Of a DNA stretch of 11,236 bases, positions 5,613 through 11,236 are shown in pieces. The notes below the pieces were generated by a model. The model did no database searches. It was given only the letters and a program-made list of their open reading frames with translations, and was not told the DNA's origin. The stretch is taken from contig JAIUMG010000090.1 of the NCBI GenBank assembly GCA_022565655.1, positions 1 through 11,236 of the forward strand, written 5' to 3'. The translations under genes were made by a program, and so were the position numbers. How positions within the stretch are numbered: the stretch's first letter is position 1; each line of letters opens with the position of its first letter. Origin of the DNA: Alkalimonas sp. Its GTDB lineage: Bacteria > Pseudomonadota > Gammaproteobacteria > Enterobacterales > Alteromonadaceae.

Positions 5613-7322
5613 CTAAAAATAATACTCCAGTGTCAGCTGAATATAATCATCCTTGCGCAACCAATACACCAAATCATCTGGTTCTTTGCTATCAAAGAAC
5701 CACCCATCGACGCGCAAACGAAAACGATCGCTAAGACGGGTTGATGCCTCCAGGTAAGCACTCCGGCTGGAGCTTCGATCCAGGTCCTGAATAATACCAA
5801 ACAGGATCTCAGATCCCGCAGCATCATTTAATGCTAAACGCCAACCGACAAACACATCATTTTGACCGATGGCGGTTGCTTCCAGGCCACGGCTATCGTA
5901 CTGATACTCCACTAACCAGCCCAGATCCCAAAAGCGATCATTAATGCCGATCTGCGTGTACTCAAAGCCTGAAGTAAAAGCGCTGTAGTTTTCAATCTGG
6001 CTATCCCGATAGACGGCTTCCATTTTCCAAAGCCAACTGCCAAGGATCCATTGTCCATCCAGGCCAAGCTGCTTCAGTTGAGGATAATAAGGCCTCAGGG
6101 TGCCTTCAGGCGTTGGCATCAGAGCCGGCTCGCGGGAAGTGCCCTGAAAATAGCTTAGTCCCAGGTCCAGGCCACTAAATTGCTGTGACCACCGCACTGC
6201 CCAATCAAGATGTCGTTGTTCACTGGAAGATTCATACACCGGGTTAGAGGTATCCACCAGTTGGGGCAAACGAAGCCGTCCATCAGTACCAGCAAATGCC
6301 CGCTCACGAAAGTAAGGCAGCAAATACGCATGCACAGTACCAAAGTCGCGGATCAGGCTAAGCTGCATCATTGGTTGCCCTAATTTACTTTCCCCATCAG
6401 GTCGATCCAGCAAGTCACGCTGATTAATAATATCGACCAATCGTTGCGATTCAACCGCCCCCCAAAAAACCTTATTAACGCCAGTTCTGATTTCCCAGCC
6501 TGATCCATAATACAACCAGTAGGCCTCTGCCAAATCTACCAGGTGGCGATTGCTATCTTGCTGGTCCCAGCGCAAATAGGGTGACACCACAACGGTATGA
6601 CTGCGATCATCCGACTGCCAGTACCACTCCATTTCAAGGCTCACTGCACTCTGCCACTGGCCTTGCTGCTGTAAACCCCGCTGTCCAAATGCACGCTGCA
6701 TCAGGTTCAGCTGGGAATACCACTCAATATCAGACCAGAAACGTTCTGTGGCAGCGGGGGCATTACGGTTGTAGCTAAAAGATGATGAGTCACTAGCAAC
6801 ATGCTTAGGTTCGGCATCAGCGACACTGTCAGTAGTGTCCGCAGCACGTTCAACCCTGTGCTGCTCCACGATGTCTGGCTCGACAGTACTTGCATCAAGC
6901 GGTTGAGCTTGCTGCGCTTTCGCCTTATCAGGCTCAGACGGTAAAGTCGCGGCTGGCTCAAGCCGAGCCTGCATAGACACTCTTGCCTCAGCGGCAAGCT
7001 GCAACGCTTCAGTTGCGTCATATTGTGCGATCTGCGCCTCATCCGGCACGGTCAGCCAATGGCCATGCTGCAACTGATTGATGTCTTGCTGCATAAAGGC
7101 ATCAGGGTTTGATTCAAACAGAGCCAGCATCACCTGAGGTACACTAACATCGTGACTTGGACGAAGTTTACTGGCAATTCGCCACAAGGTATCTCCGGGC
7201 TGCACCTGATGTGTAGCCGCTTGCTCACTCGCCGCAATGTCACCAGACCACAGACAGCTACTGAGTATCAGTAAAGCTGCTGCAGAGTAACATGCAGCTT
7301 TATCTGGCACGTTGTAAGGCAT
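5613..7322 (-). CDS. Secreted LysM (FimV-type) plus predicted outer-membrane beta-barrel protein
   Basis: Last gene of the envelope operon; 569 residues from the ATG at 7322. An upstream ATG (7340) and TTG (7358) are in frame and none has a good ribosome binding site; 7322 gives a compact signal peptide. Hydrophobic residues 9-25 include LSSC (20-23), which could be a lipobox, but a normal signal peptidase cut near 31 is also possible. Residues about 37-95 are a LysM domain of the FimV N-terminal type (VQPGDTLWRIAS, FESNPDAF, NQLQHGHWLTVP), expected to bind peptidoglycan. A low-complexity linker rich in Ala, Gln, Glu and Asp follows to about 190. The rest alternates aromatic and polar residues like a porin-type barrel (SYNRN, WYWQSDDRSHTVVVSPYLRW, GVNKVFWGAVESQRLVDIIN) and ends in LTLEYYF, a C-terminal Phe as in outer-membrane beta-signals. 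Overlap of 23 bases with the LolA-like gene suggests coupled translation. The barrel family is not identified. Confidence 0.85.
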   Translation of the reverse strand: MPYNVPDKAACYSAAALLILSSCLWSGDIAASEQAATHQVQPGDTLWRIASKLRPSHDVSVPQVMLALFESNPDAFMQQDINQLQHGHWLTVPDEAQIAQYDATEALQLAAEARVSMQARLEPAATLPSEPDKAKAQQAQPLDASTVEPDIVEQHRVERAADTTDSVADAEPKHVASDSSSFSYNRNAPAATERFWSDIEWYSQLNLMQRAFGQRGLQQQGQWQSAVSLEMEWYWQSDDRSHTVVVSPYLRWDQQDSNRHLVDLAEAYWLYYGSGWEIRTGVNKVFWGAVESQRLVDIINQRDLLDRPDGESKLGQPMMQLSLIRDFGTVHAYLLPYFRERAFAGTDGRLRLPQLVDTSNPVYESSSEQRHLDWAVRWSQQFSGLDLGLSYFQGTSREPALMPTPEGTLRPYYPQLKQLGLDGQWILGSWLWKMEAVYRDSQIENYSAFTSGFEYTQIGINDRFWDLGWLVEYQYDSRGLEATAIGQNDVFVGWRLALNDAAGSEILFGIIQDLDRSSSRSAYLEASTRLSDRFRLRVDGWFFDSKEPDDLVYWLRKDDYIQLTLEYYF

Positions 7323-8097
7323 TGTTATCAAAGTCCGCATCTGTGAAGCCACGATCAAACTGAATATCCCGCATCAGTAGCGTCGTGCTTTTTTGGTTCT
7401 GGGCATTCACCATTTCCATCCGGTGTGCTCGCCAAAACTCGTCTTTATACAAGGTATAATCGTGCAGGGTCAATGTCTTCAACAGGCTACCTCGGCGATC
7501 ATAGTAATCAATTTTCTGCACCCGGTAATGGCTCTTATCTATCCAGACCTCCATCCTACTGTAGCCGGAATACTCATCCTGCGGAATTTGCTCCACCACA
7601 TAACAAAGCTCACCATGCACTTCTTCATCGCGCAAATAGGTGAAACTAAACTTTTCCAGCTCAAACGAGCTTAAATCTTCGTACGCATATTCACTGCCCA
7701 TGAAAGGCCCCGATTTATTGCGCGATACAATTCGCCGCACCCGGTTTACAGCAGGAAGAAACAACCACTGGTCATCTGGCTGCATCGTGTGAGAATGCGT
7801 TAAAAAGGCAGAGCCTCGAACGTCCCGTGGTTCATCAAAAATGGTTAGTGCTTTGTCACCATCGTCCAACACTTCCAGTGTTAAGGTACGCATCTCTCGA
7901 CGGCTCTCACGCCCTCGGGCATCACGTAATATCATGGTCATGACCGCTTCAGTATCGCCCCAGCCAGTGTCTCGTACCTTGCGTTCGGTCGAAATACGCA
8001 AACCTTCAGCCATCGCGGCTTCCTGTTCAGCCACCACCGAGGTCGGTAGCAAGCATAAACTCAAGCTAAGCAGACTGAACAGCAGATACTTTTTCAT
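7300..8097 (-). CDS. Secreted LolA-like protein (outer membrane lipoprotein-sorting family)
   Basis: The 265-residue protein begins MKKYLLFSLLSLSLCLLP, a classic signal peptide with cleavage expected after VVA (about residue 23), so it acts in the periplasm. The mature part matches the LolA-like family often annotated outer membrane lipoprotein-sorting protein: TLEVLDDGDKALTIFDEPRD (72-91), a QWLFLPAVNRVRRI segment (110-123), GSEYAYEDL (134-142) and YSRMEVWIDKSHYRVQKI (179-196). These are half-barrel proteins thought to carry a lipid or lipid-modified cargo. It is distinct from housekeeping LolA. The ATG at 8097 has AGGA 7 bases upstream and gives a proper signal peptide; an upstream in-frame start at 8154 would add an unlikely cysteine-rich leader. 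It overlaps the RND gene by 32 bases and the barrel gene by 23, so the three are one translationally linked unit. Confidence 0.9.
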   Translation of the reverse strand: MKKYLLFSLLSLSLCLLPTSVVAEQEAAMAEGLRISTERKVRDTGWGDTEAVMTMILRDARGRESRREMRTLTLEVLDDGDKALTIFDEPRDVRGSAFLTHSHTMQPDDQWLFLPAVNRVRRIVSRNKSGPFMGSEYAYEDLSSFELEKFSFTYLRDEEVHGELCYVVEQIPQDEYSGYSRMEVWIDKSHYRVQKIDYYDRRGSLLKTLTLHDYTLYKDEFWRAHRMEMVNAQNQKSTTLLMRDIQFDRGFTDADFDNNALQRAR

Positions 8098-10378
8098 CAC
8101 TTTTTCCTTTTTTATCAAAACGTAGCAAGATCGCAGGCAGCAGCAGCAAATCAATAATCAACGCCAGCACGATGATCATGCCAGTCAACAACCCCATATC
8201 AGAGTTTAGTCTAAAACCAGACATCGCCAAAACCGCAAAACCGGCAACCAATACAACGGTGGTAACAAATAAGGCTCGCCCAACACTATTAAACGCATAG
8301 CGCACGGCACCTTCGGTGGTTTGACCTTCCTGCAAACCTCGCTGATACTTGCTAAGGAAGTGGACTGTATCATCGACAATAATGCCCAAACTAATACTTG
8401 CCACCACAGATAAACCTAAATTAATTTCACCAGAATACAGTGCCCATATACCAAAACCAACCAAGGCAGGCATGATGTTCGGCACCAAACTAAAGAGCCC
8501 AAGTCGCCAGGAACGTAGACTGATCACCAGCAAACCAGAAATCAGTATCAAAGCAAATGGTAAGGTTTTGAGCATCGACTCCATGTTTCGTTCCCCAATA
8601 TGGGCAAACATTAACGCAGTACTGGCCGCACTCGCATGGTATTGCGGCATGTTCTCAGACAGCCAGGATAAAGCACGTTGCTCAAATCCCGTCAGCTCTT
8701 TACTTCCCAGGTTTTGCAACGTCGCGGTAACCCGTGTCGCACTTTTATCCAGATTCAATTGATTATTCAGATCCAGGCCAAACGGCAGTGACATTTCAAA
8801 CATCAATAAATACTGCGCCGCCAAATCCTGCTGCTCGGGCAAGCGATAATATGCAGGATCATCGCCATGCATATTTTTATTCAATCGCTTAAATACATTG
8901 GTAATGCTAGCCACATGGGTCACTTCCGGCTGTTGATGCAGCCAATCACTGAAAGCCGCCACGTGCGCCAGAAATTCAGGATCATTTACACCGCTGGTTT
9001 GCTGGCTATCAATGGCAAAATCCAGGTTAGCCGTGCCGGTCAGGTTCTCTTCGATAAAATCCAGCGATTGACGAAACTCAGTGCGAGTATCAAAGTACTT
9101 TACCGCTACGTCATTCACCTGGTTGGTCCCGGCAAATGCTGCTATACCTAGCATCAACACCGCACCGACCGGTAAAATCTTCCGGTGCTGCTGCACTACG
9201 AAATCTGCCAGCCGCTCCATCCCCTTGGCAGTATGACTGACCGGTACCACTTTTGCCGGCAACAGCCGCAGCAGAGCAGGCAGCAAGGTCACGCTGAAGA
9301 TACAGGCAAGCATCACACCGACTGCCGTCATATTGCCTAAATCCCTTAAGATTGGGACTTCAGAGAAGTTAAGTGTTAAAAAGCCAATAGACGTGGTAAT
9401 ACTGGTGATAAAGATCGGCACCACATTGCGGGTCATACTGTAATGAATGGCTTCTTCCTTGCTTTTACCTTGCCTGAGTGCATATTGCATGGAAACAATA
9501 ACATGCACACAATCAGCAACCGCTAACGTCATCACAATAGTGGGTACATTGACGGTCGCAGTACTGAGGAAAATACCCAGCCAACCAGCCACCCCCAGCG
9601 TACTCAAAATCGTCACCAAAATAATAATTACGGTGGCCAAAGCCGCCAGAGCTGAGCGCAACAGCAGCACCAGCATGATGATAATCACCAAGAACATCAG
9701 TGGCACCAACGTACTGGCATCTTTTTCAGCTTCACTGGCAAAGGCGTAATTCAGTGCCAGTATACCAGCATGGTAAAACTCGACATCGGGGTACTTCTCT
9801 GCAAAGTAAGCACTGAGCCCAAGCACATATTCATAGGCATCCACCACTTCCTGATTTTGATCAACCTCAGGCAGCTGTACTGTAATATTTATCGCCGCAA
9901 CGGCTCCATCAGCTGAGATCAGACTACGGTATAGGGCCGGTTCAGACATCGACACAGCGCGAATTTTTGCTATTTTTTCATCGGTTAAATCAGCCGGGTT
10001 TAGCAATAAATCTTCCACCAGCAAGTCGTCATCCATGGCTTCGGTGTGTTGAAAGTTGCTGATGGAGTCAACCCGGCTGGAGTATGGAGTCTGCCATGCT
10101 GCTTCAGTAAATTGCCAAATCAGTGTCAACACATCGTCGTCGAAAACATCGCCGGAACGCGGCGCAATCGCCACCATGATGTTATCGCTTTTATTGAACT
10201 CATCCTGCATTTGCTCAAATGCCAGCATTTGTGGATTATCTGGCGAGAAAAATATGCGGTAATCACCCCGAAAATACAGCTGCCCCATACCAGCGGCTAA
10301 CGCCAGCGTTAAAATTAACGCCCAGCTTATGGTCAGCCAAGGTCGCCGTAATGCACTATTAAGCCAGAATTGCTGCAT
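8066..10378 (-). CDS. RND-superfamily (MMPL/HAE3-type) inner-membrane transporter
   Basis: First gene of the envelope operon; 770 residues, about 12 transmembrane helices in two homologous halves. Helix 1 (about 13-32) is followed by a periplasmic loop (about 33-222), a bundle of five helices (about 223-375), helix 7 (about 400-417), a second loop (about 418-600) and the last bundle (about 604-753). The proton-relay motifs of the family appear in matching places: AVADCVHV (286-293) and GIIVDDTVHFLSKY (665-678). Length and the single subunit place it with MMPL/HpnN-like lipid exporters rather than the ~1,040-residue AcrB drug pumps. No membrane fusion protein or TolC is encoded here. The ATG at 10378 was chosen over 10399 because a G-rich run precedes it and MQQFWLNSALRRP fits the family start. 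Substrate unknown; LolA-like and barrel partners suggest a hydrophobic cargo. Confidence 0.93.
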   Translation of the reverse strand: MQQFWLNSALRRPWLTISWALILTLALAAGMGQLYFRGDYRIFFSPDNPQMLAFEQMQDEFNKSDNIMVAIAPRSGDVFDDDVLTLIWQFTEAAWQTPYSSRVDSISNFQHTEAMDDDLLVEDLLLNPADLTDEKIAKIRAVSMSEPALYRSLISADGAVAAINITVQLPEVDQNQEVVDAYEYVLGLSAYFAEKYPDVEFYHAGILALNYAFASEAEKDASTLVPLMFLVIIIMLVLLLRSALAALATVIIILVTILSTLGVAGWLGIFLSTATVNVPTIVMTLAVADCVHVIVSMQYALRQGKSKEEAIHYSMTRNVVPIFITSITTSIGFLTLNFSEVPILRDLGNMTAVGVMLACIFSVTLLPALLRLLPAKVVPVSHTAKGMERLADFVVQQHRKILPVGAVLMLGIAAFAGTNQVNDVAVKYFDTRTEFRQSLDFIEENLTGTANLDFAIDSQQTSGVNDPEFLAHVAAFSDWLHQQPEVTHVASITNVFKRLNKNMHGDDPAYYRLPEQQDLAAQYLLMFEMSLPFGLDLNNQLNLDKSATRVTATLQNLGSKELTGFEQRALSWLSENMPQYHASAASTALMFAHIGERNMESMLKTLPFALILISGLLVISLRSWRLGLFSLVPNIMPALVGFGIWALYSGEINLGLSVVASISLGIIVDDTVHFLSKYQRGLQEGQTTEGAVRYAFNSVGRALFVTTVVLVAGFAVLAMSGFRLNSDMGLLTGMIIVLALIIDLLLLPAILLRFDKKGKSDEKVSAVQSA

Positions 10379-10575
10379 GGAGCCCCCATCGATTAGCATG
10401 CAAGGTATTGGTTTTGAACCCTAGTGTAGCGTATAGGTTGTCGGAATGCCTGCCAATTGCTTTAACATTTCGTATAGACAAACCAATAAATAACCATTAA
10501 GTTTGCATTTAAGTTACTTTTACACTAATAATTACCAAGTTGTAATTTTCATTCGTCGGTAATTTTGGAGACAGG
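10379..10575. other. Divergent intergenic region between the RND operon and comM
   Basis: About 200 bases, A/T rich on the comM side. For comM, TTGCAT at 10504-10509 is followed 17 bases later by TAATAA, a poor -10. For the RND operon, minus-strand TTGGCA (10456-10451) is followed by TATACG after only 15 bases. Neither is a convincing promoter, so I mark the region as holding both promoters without fixing them. No RNA gene or clear operator is seen. Confidence 0.5.
10530..10566 (+). repeat. Short inverted and direct repeats in the comM leader
   Basis: AATTAC (10530-10535) and GTAATT (10542-10547) form an inverted repeat, and GTAATTTT occurs twice (10542-10549 and 10559-10566), the second copy abutting the ribosome binding site. 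The arrangement could be an operator or a weak mRNA structure, but the sequence is so A/T rich that chance is possible. Confidence 0.3.
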
Positions 10576-11236
10576 ATGTCATTAGCCATTGTATTTAGCA
10601 GGGCGCGCCACGGACTGGCCGCCCCCCTTGTTACCGTAGAAGTCCATCTGGCCAACGGCTTGCCCGCCTTTCATCTGGTTGGGCTGCCCGAAGCCTCAGT
10701 CAAAGAGTCGCGTGATCGAGTCCGCAGTGCACTCATCAATAGTGGTTTCGCCTTCCCGGACAAAAAAATTACCGTCAACCTGGCTCCGGCAGATTTGCCA
10801 AAAGAAGGCGGCCGCTTCGATCTGCCAATTGCATTAGGGATCATTGTCGCCAGTGGCCAGCTGAGCGAAAAAAGCATCGAAGGCTACGAGTTTGTTGGTG
10901 AACTGGCCTTGTCGGGCGAAATACGTCCAATTGTCGGAGAAATCCCTGTTGCTATGGCCAGCAGGGATGATGATCGGGCCACTATCATGCCAATGCAAAA
11001 TGCCGAACAGGCTCAACAAGTGCCCAAAGCAAGTATTTTTGGTGCTGCGCACTTGTTACAGATCCATAGTTTTTTGCAATCAGGTCAGGCGCTACCAGCC
11101 ATTCCGGCATTGCCAACTGAAACACCGCAACAACTGCCTGATCTGGCCGATGTCAAAGGGCAAAGTACCGCCAAAAGAGCACTGGAAATTGCCGCCGCCG
11201 GGGAGCATAACCTGCTGATGCTAGGTCCGGCAGGTA
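10576..11236 (+). CDS. comM: ComM/YifB AAA+ helicase, 5' part (cut by window edge)
   Basis: The reading frame runs open from the ATG at 10576 to the window edge (220 codons; the full family is about 500 residues). The N-terminal domain matches E. coli YifB: MSLAIVFSRARHGLAAP (1-17), GLPEASVKESRDRVRSALIN (36-55), NLAPADLPKEGGRFDLPIA (71-89) and GELALSGEIRP (112-122). The sequence then enters the Mg-chelatase-like AAA+ domain at DVKGQSTAKRALEIAAAGEH (193-212) and stops at LMLGPAG, inside the Walker A loop. ComM is a hexameric branch-migration helicase shown in Vibrio and Acinetobacter to help integrate transforming DNA; it is widespread, also in species not known to be transformable. GGAG (10567-10570) lies five bases before the ATG. 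It is divergent from the RND operon across about 200 bases. Confidence 0.95.
   Translation, partial: MSLAIVFSRARHGLAAPLVTVEVHLANGLPAFHLVGLPEASVKESRDRVRSALINSGFAFPDKKITVNLAPADLPKEGGRFDLPIALGIIVASGQLSEKSIEGYEFVGELALSGEIRPIVGEIPVAMASRDDDRATIMPMQNAEQAQQVPKASIFGAAHLLQIHSFLQSGQALPAIPALPTETPQQLPDLADVKGQSTAKRALEIAAAGEHNLLMLGPAG

Noticed and set aside
6707..7042. 111-codon minus-strand frame inside the LysM-barrel gene
   Set aside because: It is an out-of-frame shadow of the low-complexity linker region, with no family likeness.
8098..8154. Longer N terminus for the LolA-like protein
   Set aside because: The extension is cysteine-rich, lies within the RND coding region and would bury the signal peptide; the internal ATG has a good ribosome binding site.
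8349..8762. 137-codon plus-strand frame opposite the RND gene
   Set aside because: It is antisense to a well-conserved transporter and shows no signal of a real protein.
10892..11218. 108-codon plus-strand frame near the right end
   Set aside because: It overlaps comM in another frame; comM is open throughout and clearly matches its family.

Overview
The window looks like ordinary chromosome of a marine- or aquatic-type gammaproteobacterium, most likely in or near the Alteromonadales. This is inferred from close resemblance of TrmA, FabR, the TRIC/YicG protein and ComM to their enterobacterial counterparts, from a moderate base composition, and from gene order. In E. coli, fabR, trmA and an rRNA operon (rrnB) also lie close together. 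No mobile element, phage gene, CRISPR array or tRNA/rRNA gene body is visible, and there is no gene-free stretch longer than 300 bases.

Left end (1-265): no gene. It holds a strong stable-RNA promoter pointing left out of the window (TTGACA-N16-TAAAAT-GCGCC, an rrn P1-like arrangement). About 115 bases further on is the -35 half of a probable second tandem promoter. A small hairpin with a T-run lies just before the first gene. Then come a membrane-anchored RRM protein (266-739) with its own terminator, and trmA (857-1948), the tRNA m5U54 methyltransferase.

Fatty acid control block (1979-3810): fabR, the unsaturated fatty acid repressor, starts at GTG and runs leftward. It is divergent from an acyl desaturase. 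The intergenic region contains a sigma70-type promoter for the desaturase with a FabR-like palindrome over the expected transcription start. The desaturase is thus the likely local FabR target, tying oxygen-dependent desaturation to the unsaturated fatty acid supply. A perfect 12-bp hairpin lies in the last codons of fabR, between the convergent trmA and fabR ends.

Middle (3869-5582): a signal-anchored periplasmic protein of unknown function (minus strand) is divergent from a TRIC/YicG-family channel-like membrane protein.

Envelope operon (5613-10378, minus strand): three overlapping genes encode an RND/MMPL-type inner-membrane permease, a secreted LolA-like carrier and a secreted protein. 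The last one fuses a FimV-type LysM domain to a predicted outer-membrane beta-barrel ending in phenylalanine. Together they have the composition of a trans-envelope route for a lipid or other hydrophobic substrate, anchored to peptidoglycan. This is the most interesting part of the window; substrate and direction are unknown.

Right end: comM (yifB), an AAA+ helicase acting in natural transformation, starts at 10576 and is cut by the window edge inside its Walker A loop.
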